Of a stretch of DNA of 64,000 nucleotides, positions 37,001 to 44,651 are shown piece after piece (position 1 is the stretch's first letter; the number at the start of each line of letters is the position of its first letter). This DNA comes from Pseudomonas ekonensis. GTDB taxonomy: Bacteria; Pseudomonadota; Gammaproteobacteria; Pseudomonadales; Pseudomonadaceae. Location of the stretch: assembly GCF_019145435.1 (NCBI RefSeq), contig NZ_JAHSTS010000002.1:930001-994000 (forward strand), read 5' to 3'. The notes under the pieces are model-generated. The model made no database searches, was not told the DNA's origin, and saw only the letters and a list, made by a program, of their open reading frames with translations. A program made the translations under genes and the position numbers.

Positions 37001-40000
37001 TCGGTGATGGTGTAGGTGAACGTTTCGGTGCCGTTGCCCCCACCGTGCAAGGCCTTGAAGTCGGCGTCGCTGGTGTTGAGCGTGTAGGTGTAGGTGCCGT
37101 TGGCGTTCAGCACCAAGGTGCCGTAAGTCCCGGTGAAGGTGCCGGCGGTGATCGGCCCGGCGTTGGGGCCGGTCGGTACGCGGTCTGCGCCTTGCACGTC
37201 GTTGGTCAGGACGTTGCCAGTCAGGGTGAGGTTGGTTTCCGAGGCCGTACCGGCGTTGGTGTCGTTCACGCCCTTCGGCAGGTCGTCGATGATGTTCACG
37301 TCCAACGTGCCGTTGGCCGTCGTGCCGTTGTCGTCCACCACCGTGACGGCGAACTGTTCAGGCAGGTTGTTCGCACCGTTGGCGTTCGGATGCGCCTCGT
37401 TGTCGACCAGGGTGTAGCTGTAGCTCACGACGCCGGTCGCAGCATTGAACCCGGTGATGGTCAAGGTGCTGCCCAGCGGCGTGGTGACCGATTGCGGGAA
37501 GCCTGCGGCCACACCGTTGGTGACCACGGCGATGCCGCCGACGGTCAGGGTGGTGACGCCGTCCAGTGCGGTGACGGTGAAGGTGCCGCTTTGGGTCAGG
37601 GCGGAGGCGTTGGGGCTGCTGCCGTCGCTGAGGTTCTTCTCGTAGACGGTGAGTTCGCCACCGTTCACGTCCAGGCCGCTGATGGTCACCGGATCGTCGT
37701 TGTTGTGGATCTGGAGCACGAGATTCGCCGTGCTGGTGTCGCCATCCGAGTCGGTGATGGTGTAGGTGAAGGTCTCGGTGCCGTTGCCGCCGCCGTGCAG
37801 GTTTTTGAAGTCGGCGTCGCTGGTGTTGAGCGTGTAGGTGTAGGTGCCGTTGGCGTTCAGCACCAGCGTCCCGTAAGTCCCGGTGAAGGTCCCTGCGGTG
37901 ATCGGCCCGGTGCCCTCCCCGACCGGAATGCGGTCGGCGCCCTGCACGTCGTTGGTCAGCACGTTGCCCGTCAAAGTCAGATTGGTTTCCGACGCGGTGC
38001 CTGCGTTGCTGTCATCCACGCCCTTCGGCAGGTCGTCGATGATGTTCACGTCCAGCGTGCCGTTGGCGGTGGTGCCGTTGTCGTCAACGACAGTCACGGC
38101 GAACTGCTCGGGCAGGTTGTTTGCGCCGTTGGCGTTCGGGTGGGCTTCGTTGTCCACCAGTGTGTAGCTGTAGCTCACGACGCCGGTTGCGGCGTTGAAC
38201 CCGGTGATGGTCAGCGTGCTGCCCAAAGGCGTGGTGACCGATTGCGGGAAGCCCGCCGCCACACCGTTGGTGACCACGGCGATGCCGCCGACGGTCAGGG
38301 TGGTGACGCCGTCCAGCGCAGTGATGGTGAACGTGCCGCTTTGGGTGAGCGCTGCCGAGTCCGGTGCGCTGCCGTCGCTGAGGTTTTTCTCGTAGACGGT
38401 CAGTTCGCCGCCGTTGACGTCCAGGCCGCTGATGGTCACCGGATCATCGTTGTTGTGGATGTTCAGCACCAGGTTCGCGGTGCTGGTGTCACCATCCGAG
38501 TCGGTGATGGTGTAGGTGAAGGTCTCGGTGCCGTTACCCCCGCCGTGCAGGGCTTTGAAGTCGGCATCGCTGGTGTTGAGCGTGTAGGTGTACGTGCCGT
38601 TGGCGTTCAACACCAAAGTGCCGTAAGTCCCGGTGAAGGTCCCTGCGGTGATCGGCCCGGTGCCCTCCCCGACCGGAACCCGGTCCGCACCTTGCACGTC
38701 GTTGGTCAGTACGTTGCCGGTCAAAGTCAGATTGGTTTCCGACGCAGTGCCTGCGTTGCTGTCATCCACGCCCTTCGGCAGGTCGTCGATGATGTTCACG
38801 TCCAGCGTGCCGTTGGCGGTGGTGCCGTTGTCGTCCACCACAGTCACGGCGAACTGCTCGGGCAGGTTGTTCGCGCCGTTGGCGTTCGGGTGGGTTTCGT
38901 TGTCGACCAGGGTGTAGCTGTAGCTCACCACGCCGGTGGCGGCGTTGAAGCCGGTGATGGTCAGCGTGCTGCCCAAAGGCGTGGTGACCGATTGCGGGAA
39001 GCCCGCCGCCACGCCGTTGGTGACCACGGCGATGCCGCCGACGGTCAGGGTGGTGACGCCGTCCAGCGCAGTGATGGTGAAGGTGCCGCTCTGGGTGAGC
39101 GCCGCCGAGTCAGGCTCGCTGCCAAGGGACAGGTTCTTCTCGAACACCGTCACCTCACCCCCTTCGACGTTCAACCCGCTGATGACGACCGGATCGTCAT
39201 TGTTGTGCACCTGCAGCACCAGGTTCGCCGTGCTGGTGTCGCCATCGGCGTCTCGCAGGGTGTAAGTGAAGGTCTCGGTGCCGCTGCCGCCGCCGTGCAG
39301 GTTCTTGAAGTCGGCGTCGCCGGTGTTGAGAGTGTAGGTGTAGGTGCCGTTGGCGTTCAGCACCAGGGTGCCGTAGGTGCCGACAAACGTGCCGCCCACC
39401 ACGGGCCCGCTGTCGGGGCCGACGGGGATGCGGTCGGCGCCCTGAACATCGTTGGGCAACACGTTGCCGGTCAGGGTGAGGGTGGTTTCCGAGGCGGTTG
39501 AGGCGTTGCTGTCGTCCACGGCCTTGGGCACGTCGTCGGTGATGTTGACGTCCAGCGAGCCAGTGGAGGTGTCACCGTTGCTGTCCCCGGCCACCACCGT
39601 GAAGTGTTCGCCGAGGCTGTTGGCGCCGTCGCCCGCTGCATGGGTCTCGCTGCCGTTGAGGGTGTAGCTGTAGGTCACGGTGCCTGTCGCCGGGTTGTAG
39701 CCGATGACGGTCAAGGTGTTGCCCAGGGGCGTGGTGACCGACTGCGGGAAGCCTGCGGCCACGCCACCGACGATAACGTTGATGCCGCCGATGCTCAGGC
39801 TGGTCAGGCCGTCGGGGGCGGAGACCGTGAAGCTGCCGGTCTGGGTCAGCGCCCCCGGGTTGGCGGCGGAGCCGTCAGGCAGGTTGGCCTCGTTGACCGT
39901 CAGCTCGCCCCCCGGCACGTCTAGGCCGCTGAGGGTGACGGGATTGTTGACCGGCGGCACGACCGGCGCCGGGGTGTTGTCGCCGTTGTCGATCACGGCG

Positions 40001-40503
40001 TTGTGGCGCTCTTGGGGGAACTCGGGAATGCCGCCGAACCCGGCGGTGGGGAAACCGATGATCGGATCGACCCGCCCGCCCACTTCGGTCAGCAGCACGA
40101 AACTGTGGCCGCCGCCCAGCTCGCCGGGCGCGCCACCGGTCGCACCGGGGCCGGCCGCGGTGGCTTCAGCGGATTTCGTCGGGTCTTCGCCGGCGGCGAT
40201 GGCTTTCTGGATCTGCTCGACGTCGGTCAGTTGCGCTTCGCTGGGGGTCAACGCTTCCGGGGTGTCGACGTGGGTGGCCTGGTGGGCCAGCAACTGGCCG
40301 GTCATGGTCAGGCTGCTGTCGCGGCCCAGCGTCAGTTCCTGGCCGTTCTGCAGGTGCACCGCCACGGCGCCTTCGGCCCCCGTGACCAGCTGATCGCCGG
40401 CGTAAAGCCGGTCGCCTTCGACCACGGCGCGCCGGCTGCCATCGCCTCCCACCGCAAAAACCTGACCCACGACCTTAGTGACGATCCCGATGAGCGTTGC
40501 CAT
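31096..40503 (-). CDS. giant RTX adhesin of the LapA/MapA type with LapG-type cleavage site
   Basis: A 3135-aa biofilm adhesin. Residues 1-120 are the retention module (MATLIGIVTKVVGQVFAVGG), which in LapA folds before export and jams the pore of the outer-membrane channel. TAAG at 115-118 matches the di-alanine site cut by the periplasmic protease LapG. Then come about seven 250-aa beta-rich repeats, a divergent half repeat and two further modules, a vWA domain (ILIVLDISGSMADASG; MIDAS also uses the Thr of GGGTNYD and Asp of FSDGKP), a cadherin-like part (PNSPPVAVDDH), RTX nonapeptides (GGDGNDVLTAGSGNNELHGG) and a C-terminal type I signal. ATG 40503 has GGAGG at 8 bp. lapD and lapG are not in the window. 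Absence of lapDG beside it and the surrounding genes favour the MapA branch over LapA, but that is judgement. The type I secretion operon is divergent, from 41040. Confidence 0.93.
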   Translation of the reverse strand: MATLIGIVTKVVGQVFAVGGDGSRRAVVEGDRLYAGDQLVTGAEGAVAVHLQNGQELTLGRDSSLTMTGQLLAHQATHVDTPEALTPSEAQLTDVEQIQKAIAAGEDPTKSAEATAAGPGATGGAPGELGGGHSFVLLTEVGGRVDPIIGFPTAGFGGIPEFPQERHNAVIDNGDNTPAPVVPPVNNPVTLSGLDVPGGELTVNEANLPDGSAANPGALTQTGSFTVSAPDGLTSLSIGGINVIVGGVAAGFPQSVTTPLGNTLTVIGYNPATGTVTYSYTLNGSETHAAGDGANSLGEHFTVVAGDSNGDTSTGSLDVNITDDVPKAVDDSNASTASETTLTLTGNVLPNDVQGADRIPVGPDSGPVVGGTFVGTYGTLVLNANGTYTYTLNTGDADFKNLHGGGSGTETFTYTLRDADGDTSTANLVLQVHNNDDPVVISGLNVEGGEVTVFEKNLSLGSEPDSAALTQSGTFTITALDGVTTLTVGGIAVVTNGVAAGFPQSVTTPLGSTLTITGFNAATGVVSYSYTLVDNETHPNANGANNLPEQFAVTVVDDNGTTANGTLDVNIIDDLPKGVDDSNAGTASETNLTLTGNVLTNDVQGADRVPVGEGTGPITAGTFTGTYGTLVLNANGTYTYTLNTSDADFKALHGGGNGTETFTYTITDSDGDTSTANLVLNIHNNDDPVTISGLDVNGGELTVYEKNLSDGSAPDSAALTQSGTFTITALDGVTTLTVGGIAVVTNGVAAGFPQSVTTPLGSTLTITGFNAATGVVSYSYTLVDNEAHPNANGANNLPEQFAVTVVDDNGTTANGTLDVNIIDDLPKGVDDSNAGTASETNLTLTGNVLTNDVQGADRIPVGEGTGPITAGTFTGTYGTLVLNANGTYTYTLNTSDADFKNLHGGGNGTETFTYTITDSDGDTSTANLVLQIHNNDDPVTISGLDVNGGELTVYEKNLSDGSSPNASALTQSGTFTVTALDGVTTLTVGGIAVVTNGVAAGFPQSVTTPLGSTLTITGFNAATGVVSYSYTLVDNEAHPNANGANNLPEQFAVTVVDDNGTTANGTLDVNIIDDLPKGVNDTNAGTASETNLTLTGNVLTNDVQGADRVPTGPNAGPITAGTFTGTYGTLVLNANGTYTYTLNTSDADFKALHGGGNGTETFTYTITDSDGDTSTANLVLNIHNNDDPVTISGLDVNGGELTVYEKNLSDGSAPDSAALTQSGTFTITALDGVTTLTVGGIAVVTNGVAAGFPQSVTTPLGSTLTITGFNAATGVVSYSYTLVDNEAHPNANGANNLPEQFAVTVVDDNGTTANGTLDVNIIDDLPKGVNDTNASTASETNLTLTGNVLTNDVQGADRVPTGPITAGTFTGTYGTLVLNANGTYTYTLNTNDPDFKNLHGGGNGTETFTYTITDLDGDTSTANLVLNIHNNDDPVTISGLDVNGGELTVYEKNLSDGSAPDSAALTQSGTFTVTALDGVTTLTVGGIAVVTNGVAAGFPQSVTTPLGSTLTITGFNAATGVVSYSYTLVDNEAHPNANGANNLPEQFAVTVVDDNGTTATGTLDVNIIDDLPKGVNDTNASTASETNLTLTGNVLTNDVQGADRVPTGPNVGPITAGTFTGTYGTLVLNANGTYTYTLNTNDPDFKNLHGGGNGTETFTYTITDSDGDTSTANLVLQIHNNDNPVIISGLDVNGGELTVYEKNLSDGSAPDSAALTQSGTFTVTALDGVTTLTVGGIAVVTNGVAAGFPQSVTTPLGSTLTITGFNAATGVVSYSYTLVDNEAHPNANGANSLPEQFAVTVVDDNGTTATGTLDVNIIDDLPKGVDDSNAGTASETNLTLTGNVLTNDVQGADRVPTGPNAGPITAGTFTGTYGTLVLNANGTYTYTLNTSDADFKNLHGGGNGTETFTYTITDSDGDTSTANLVLQIHNNDDPVTISGLDVNGGELTVYEKNLSDGSSPNASALTQSGTFTVTALDGLQTLTVGGIAVVTNGVAAGFPQSVTTPLGSTLTITGFNAATGVVSYSYTLVDNETHPAANGANSLTENFNVVATDGDGSTASGQINVNIIDDLPTAKSDTGSVAEGGTVNVSVLGNDVSGADGAAAVVGVRAGSNTSTSAIGGLNSNINGTYGYLTLDAAGNAVYHSNPNSVSPPGATDTFTYTIRDTDGDESTTTITINVADSNLKASVDQDVTVYEKALDLTKDGQDLAAGTVTGSEPGNTGETMSGTLVGSVTGGSGAITYTLVGSGTGTYGQILLNADGTYTYTLTSAPKTTPNANDGPNVLSESFTYKATDALGNSTTSTIVVNIVDDVPKAVASDRSVAAVEIDSNILIVLDISGSMADASGVPGLSRLDLAKQAISALLDKYDDLGDVKVQLVTFSSSATDRTSVWVDVATAKTILAGLSAGGGTNYDAAVAMLQTAFNTSGKLTGAQNVGYFFSDGKPTTGQEIGTADEAALKAFLDANNIKNYAIGLGNGVSNANLDPLAYDGISHTDTNAVVVTDLNQLNSVLSGTVQGAPVTGSLLGEGGTFGADGGFIKAIVVDGTTYTYDPKANSGQGSLTFSGGANHGTFNTVNNTLSIATNNSGTLVINLDTGDYSYTSQKTTTTVITENIGFTVSDNDGDLASSTLTVKVIPNSPPVAVDDHIITNVLSGNIVVPGELLLANDSDSDGDTLNASPTSFNTGWVAKGADFTGSGAINFSGTSNTAANQSLADVRNSFAANAATMTAVLVVSGYLGAVTNANANDEDLITIKLKQGETLNLDHNLAAGHITMEYSLNGGAFVSIADGGTLTAGADGTYQIHLTNITNTSGGNANAAENYQLTMTVNYAGAQNTTPDYHGTYTANDNHGGNDTANVTISYQDGHTLTGTSGDDVLVAGSGDNILNGGDGNDVLTAGSGNNELHGGAGNDLLYSGPGNDLLDGGSGIDTASYAHATAGVTVNLSLPGAQNTVGAGTDTLTGIENLVGSNFNDTLTGDNNSNVINGGLGNDILNGGGGDDLLIGGMGNNTLTGGPGADTFQWLKGNSGHDTVTDFTPGTDKLDLSQLLQGENGTAASLDDYLHFTVTGSGASVVTTIDVSAMAGATPNQTIDLAGVNLASHYGVTPGAGGVIAGGADTATIINGMLNDHSLKVDTV
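34300..39960 (-). repeat. 750-bp tandem repeats inside the adhesin gene
   Basis: Units start with DPVTISGLDVNGGELTVYEK (in DNA near 34.70, 35.45, 36.20, 36.94, 37.69, 38.44, 39.19 and 39.94 kb). The unit is 250 codons; one copy lacks 4 codons (RVPTGPITAG instead of RVPTGPNAGPITAG). The N-terminal unit is diverged, the second intermediate, and the next five nearly identical; the last, near 34.7 kb, is partial. Small variants (SAPDSAAL or SSPNASAL, ADRVPTGPNAG or ADRIPVGEGTG) are shuffled between units, as expected from recombination. Confidence 0.9.
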
Positions 40504-40986
40504 GTGCATTTCCTCCGCTGCCGACCACCGTCGGCGCTGGTTCGCGAAGCAGCCCATGGCTCAAGCGGGTTGCCGGGGCGACGCTCTCGCACCTCGGCAG
40601 TTCGTTTCGCAGGTCGCGCAGGACCGGGAAATGTCAGTGCCATCAAGCACTTGGGATCCCTGGTCACTGCAGCACGCCCACTAGCGCTACGTAACGGTGG
40701 TGAATCACCCGAGTGACAAAAAACTGTCGCCCATTGGCCGCTACGCGTCCCTCCCCTTTAGCAGTACTTCGCCGTATGTCGCAAAGTGAGTGGAACTTTC
40801 CTCAAGCCTTTCTGTGCTCCCTAAAGCTCATAAAACAAAGGCTTTCGAGAGGAACAATGTGCCGGTTTCGGCCAAGCGCATAAGTTTTTTTCGGCATAAC
40901 CCATATGAAAATTTTTTCTTAGCTACGCTTCAGGATGTTCTTAGCTCTGTTGTTAAAGAGATGAAACGCTTTTTACGATAAAAATC

Positions 40987-41000
40987 GTCAATAAATTGGC
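40987..41000 (+). promoter_or_regulatory. putative FleQ box in the adhesin / type I secretion promoter region
   Basis: GTCAATAAATTGGC differs from the published FleQ consensus GTCAATAAATTGAC at one base. It lies 39 bp before the tolC-like start, in the 536-bp AT-rich divergent region 40504-41039, which otherwise holds no gene. FleQ is the c-di-GMP-responsive regulator of flagella and of biofilm genes, including lap genes in P. putida. The match is strong; binding is inferred. Confidence 0.6.
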
Positions 41001-41039
41001 GACAGTGAAACACCATCAGGACTCAGGGAGATGTAAACC

Positions 41040-42398
41040 ATGCGCGTATTGACCCCCCTCTGCAGTGCGGTTTTGCTGGCCATGGCTTGCACTTCCCAGG
41101 CTCAGGCCATGAACCTTACCGAAGCCATCCAGAGCACCATCGCCACCCACCCGGAACTGGCCTCGCGCGTGGACGCCCGCCTGTCCGCGGATGAGCAGGT
41201 GAAGGTCGCCAAGGGCGGCTTCTATCCGTCGGTGGACCTGAACGCCGCCTACGGGCGCGGCTACAGCGACAACACCAACACCCGGGCCTTCGGCAACCAC
41301 CACACCGAAATCCTCAACTACACCCAGTCCGAGCTGCGCCTGCGGCAGATGCTGTTCGACGGCTTCAACACCGCCAACGAGGTCGAGCGCACCAAGGGCG
41401 TGTCCAACTCCCGCGCCTACTATGCGCAAGGCACCGCCCAGGATCTGGCCCTGCGCACCATCGAGGTCTACCTCGAAGTGCTCAAGCGCCGCGAACTGGT
41501 GACCCTGGCCAAGAACAACCTGCAGGCGCACCTGCGGGTCAACGACCAGATCGGCCTGCGCACCGAACGCGGCGTGGGCAGCACCGCCGACTCCGACCAG
41601 TCGGTGGCCCGTAAGGCGCTGGCGCAGAACAACCTCGACACCGCCGAGGTCGACCTGGCCGATGCCGAGTCGAACTTCTACAGCGTGGTCGGGCGCATGC
41701 CCGATGAGCTGGAGACCCCGCCCTCGACCCGCGGCGAGATGCCAGCCGACTTGCGCGAGGCCCAGCAGAGCATGGTCGAGAACAACCCTTACCTGAAATC
41801 CGCCCAGGCTGACGTGCAATCGGCCGAGAGCCAGTACGAGGTCGCCAAGTCGCCGTTCTACCCGCGCTTCGATGCCGAAGCCGCCGTGGGCGCGAACAAC
41901 AACGTGCAGGGCGACGAAGGTCACGACAACGAATGGCGCGTGGGCGTGGTGATGAACTACAACCTGTTCCGCGGCGGCAGCGACAAAGCCCGCCTGGCGT
42001 CCGACGCGCACCAGATCAACCAGGCGATGGACATCCGCAACAACGCCCTGCGCCAGCTCAACGAGAACATTCACCTGGCGTGGAACGCGATGGTCAACGC
42101 CAAGAAGCAGACCCCGACCGCCCGCGAATACGCCGAGACCACCAAACGCGTGCGCGCCGCCTACCAGGATCAGTTCGGCCTCGGCCAGCGTACCCTGCTC
42201 GATTTGCTCGACAGCGAAAACGAGCTGTACAACGCCAACCGCCGCTACACCGAAATCCGCTACACCGAAGAGTTCTCGATGTACCGGGTGCTGGCGAACA
42301 TGGGCCAGTTGCTGAGCAAGCAACGGGTGGTGCTGCCCGCCGATGCGATCGCCGCCACGGAAGTGAAGAACGAGGCGCGCCTGCCCGAACTGAAGTAG
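41040..42398 (+). CDS. TolC-family outer-membrane channel of the adhesin exporter
   Basis: A 452-aa TolC-type protein. The signal peptide ends after residue 23 (TSQAQA, then MNLTEAIQST). Two OEP repeats follow (about 25-215 and 235-425) with typical motifs (YPSVDLNAAYGRGY; YPRFDAEAAVGANNNVQ; GQRTLLDLLDSENELYNANR). It is the LapE/MapE-equivalent, the outer-membrane pore through which the adhesin is exported and in which its retention module lodges. GGGAG lies upstream of the ATG. It starts an operon with the ABC and HlyD genes; a REP hairpin separates it from the ABC gene. Confidence 0.92.
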   Translation: MRVLTPLCSAVLLAMACTSQAQAMNLTEAIQSTIATHPELASRVDARLSADEQVKVAKGGFYPSVDLNAAYGRGYSDNTNTRAFGNHHTEILNYTQSELRLRQMLFDGFNTANEVERTKGVSNSRAYYAQGTAQDLALRTIEVYLEVLKRRELVTLAKNNLQAHLRVNDQIGLRTERGVGSTADSDQSVARKALAQNNLDTAEVDLADAESNFYSVVGRMPDELETPPSTRGEMPADLREAQQSMVENNPYLKSAQADVQSAESQYEVAKSPFYPRFDAEAAVGANNNVQGDEGHDNEWRVGVVMNYNLFRGGSDKARLASDAHQINQAMDIRNNALRQLNENIHLAWNAMVNAKKQTPTAREYAETTKRVRAAYQDQFGLGQRTLLDLLDSENELYNANRRYTEIRYTEEFSMYRVLANMGQLLSKQRVVLPADAIAATEVKNEARLPELK

Positions 42399-42416
42399 CT
42401 CGTCTGAAGTGATTCG

Positions 42417-42448
42417 CTGTGGCGAGGGAGCTTGCTCCCTCGCCACAG
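42417..42448. repeat. REP hairpin inside the type I secretion operon
   Basis: CTGTGGCGAGGGAGC and GCTCCCTCGCCACAG are perfect 15-bp arms separated by only TT, so the RNA would form a very stable hairpin 19 bp after the tolC-like stop and 33 bp before the ABC start. It may protect the upstream mRNA or lower downstream expression. Confidence 0.85.
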
Positions 42449-42481
42449 GTCATCGGCCCTTCATCAAGGGGAGCGATCGGT

Positions 42482-44641
42482 ATGACCAGCATGGAACCCG
42501 GCAGCACCGGGATCGATCCGCGGCTGAGTTTCGACGACCCGTTGCTCGACGGTCTGTTGATCCTCTGCAAGCTCCACGGCGCCATCGTCAGCCGCGCCAG
42601 CCTGAGCGCCGGCCTGCCCCTGGACAAGCAACGCCTGAGCCTGGACCTGCTGCCCCGCGCAGCCGCACGGGCCGGTTTGCAGGCGCGCCTGCTGCGCCGC
42701 GAACTGAAAGACATCTCCCCGCTCAACCTGCCGGTGCTGCTGCTGTTGAACAACGGCCGCACCGCCGTGCTGCGGCGCCTGGCCGATGACGGCAAGGCGC
42801 TGATCCTGCCCAGCGAGGCCGACGGCGGCGAGCAGTGGGTCAGCCACGAAGAGCTTGCCGGGCACTACAGCGGCCAGGCCCTCTTCGCCCGACCGCGCCA
42901 TGAGCTGGAAGACCTGCGCTCGCCGCTGGTGCCACGGGTGCAGGCCTGGTTCCGCGACACCCTGAAACTGTCGAAATGGTTGTACAGCGACGCGGTCCTC
43001 GCCAGTTTCCTGATCAACCTGCTGGGCCTGATGGTGCCGCTGTTCGTCATGCAGACCTACGACCGCGTGGTGCCGAACCAGGCCACCTCGACCCTCTGGG
43101 TGCTGGCCATCGGGTTGCTGATCGGCACCGGCTTCGAACTGGTGCTGCGGGTGGTGCGCGCGCACCTGCTGGACACCGCCGGCAAGAAGACCGACGTGAT
43201 CCTGTCCGCGACCCTGTTCGAGCGCATCACCGGCATGGCGATGAAGGCCAGGCCCGCGACCATCGGCGGCTTCGCCCAGAGCATCCACGACTTCCAGGGC
43301 CTGCGCGAATTCCTCACCGCAGTGACCCTGACCAGTCTGATCGACCTGCCCTTCGTGGTGCTGATGCTGGCGGTGATCGGCCTGCTCGGCGGCTGGCTGG
43401 TGGTGATTCCGCTGGCGGCGTTCCCGGTCACCATCGTGTTCGCCCTGGTGATCCAGGCCCGCCTGCGCGACACCGTACAGAAAAGCCTGAGCCTGGGCGC
43501 CGAGCGCCAGGCGCTGCTGATCGAGACCCTCGGCGGCCTGGAGACCCTCAAGGCGTGCAGCGCCGAAAGCGAGCGCCAGCACAAGTGGGAAAGCACCCAC
43601 GGCGCCCTCACCCGCCTCGACAGCCATGCGCGCAACCTCTCGGCGCTGGCGACCAACGGCACGCTGTTCATCCAGCAGTTCTCGGGGATGGCGACGATCG
43701 TCGCCGGGGTCTACAGCATCATCGCCGGCAACCTGAGCGTCGGCGCGCTGGTGGCCAGCTACATGCTCGGCAGCCGCGTGCTCGCGCCGCTGGGGCAGAT
43801 CGCCGGGCTGATCACCCGCTACCAGCAAGCGCAACTGACGATGAAAAGCACCGACGCCCTGATGGCCCTGCCCCAGGAGCGCGACGGCAAGCAGCGGCCC
43901 CTGGAGCGCACGCAACTGCAAGGCGCGCTGGACGTCAACGGCGTGACCTTCCATTACAACGGCCAGAACGCCCCGGCCCTGAACCACATCAGCTTCAGCC
44001 TCAAGCCCGGTGAACGGATCGGCATCATCGGCCGCAGCGGCTCGGGCAAAAGCACCCTGGCGCGGCTGGTGATGGGTTTCTACGAGCCCGGTGAAGGCCA
44101 GTTGCTGCTCGACGGCCTGGACCTGCGCCAACTGGACGTGGCCGACCTGCGCCAACAGGTCGGTTACGTCGCCCATGACCTGCCGCTGCTGGCCGGCAGC
44201 CTGCGCGACAACCTCACCCTCGGCGCCCGCTACGTCAGCGATGCGCGGATGCTCGAAGTCGCCGAACTGACCGGCGTCACCGAACTGGCCCGTCAGCACC
44301 CGCAAGGCTTCGACCGGCCGGTGGGCGAGCGCGGCCAACTGCTCTCCGGCGGCCAGCGCCAGGCGGTGCTGCTGGCCCGGGCGCTGCTGCTCGATCCGCC
44401 GATCATGCTGCTGGACGAACCCACCAGCGCCATGGACAACAGCAGCGAAGACGCCCTGCGCCAGAAGCTCCACGAACAGGTGCAGGGCAAGACCCTGCTG
44501 CTGGTCACCCACCGCACCTCGATGCTGAGCCTGGTGGATCGGTTGCTGGTGCTGGACAACGGCCGGATCGTCGCCGACGGTCCGAAGGAAGCGGTCATCG
44601 ATGCGCTGCGCAAGGGCCGGGTCGGCTCGGCCGCGGTCTAG
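42482..44641 (+). CDS. type I secretion ABC transporter (LapB-type) with degenerate C39-like domain
   Basis: A 719-aa ABC exporter half-transporter. Residues about 15-135 are a C39-like domain without the catalytic Cys/His (LLDGLLILCKLHGAIVSRAS), as in RTX exporters, where it binds substrate instead of cutting it. The transmembrane domain covers about 165-440 (five to six helices). The ATPase domain is about 480-710 with Walker A GRSGSGKST, signature LSGGQRQ and Walker B IMLLDEPTSAMD, then the H-loop HRTSML. ATG 42482 follows GGGGAG. It powers export of the divergent adhesin. Confidence 0.93.
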   Translation: MTSMEPGSTGIDPRLSFDDPLLDGLLILCKLHGAIVSRASLSAGLPLDKQRLSLDLLPRAAARAGLQARLLRRELKDISPLNLPVLLLLNNGRTAVLRRLADDGKALILPSEADGGEQWVSHEELAGHYSGQALFARPRHELEDLRSPLVPRVQAWFRDTLKLSKWLYSDAVLASFLINLLGLMVPLFVMQTYDRVVPNQATSTLWVLAIGLLIGTGFELVLRVVRAHLLDTAGKKTDVILSATLFERITGMAMKARPATIGGFAQSIHDFQGLREFLTAVTLTSLIDLPFVVLMLAVIGLLGGWLVVIPLAAFPVTIVFALVIQARLRDTVQKSLSLGAERQALLIETLGGLETLKACSAESERQHKWESTHGALTRLDSHARNLSALATNGTLFIQQFSGMATIVAGVYSIIAGNLSVGALVASYMLGSRVLAPLGQIAGLITRYQQAQLTMKSTDALMALPQERDGKQRPLERTQLQGALDVNGVTFHYNGQNAPALNHISFSLKPGERIGIIGRSGSGKSTLARLVMGFYEPGEGQLLLDGLDLRQLDVADLRQQVGYVAHDLPLLAGSLRDNLTLGARYVSDARMLEVAELTGVTELARQHPQGFDRPVGERGQLLSGGQRQAVLLARALLLDPPIMLLDEPTSAMDNSSEDALRQKLHEQVQGKTLLLVTHRTSMLSLVDRLLVLDNGRIVADGPKEAVIDALRKGRVGSAAV

Positions 44642-44651
44642 GAGTTGCCCC

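Noticed and set aside
32566..39501. A plus-strand open frame of about 2300 codons opposite the adhesin gene.
   Set aside because: It is the antisense of near-identical 750-bp repeats in GC-rich DNA; its translation is low-complexity Val/Gly/Ala/Asp-rich, has no ribosome binding site, and the minus-strand protein is clearly real.
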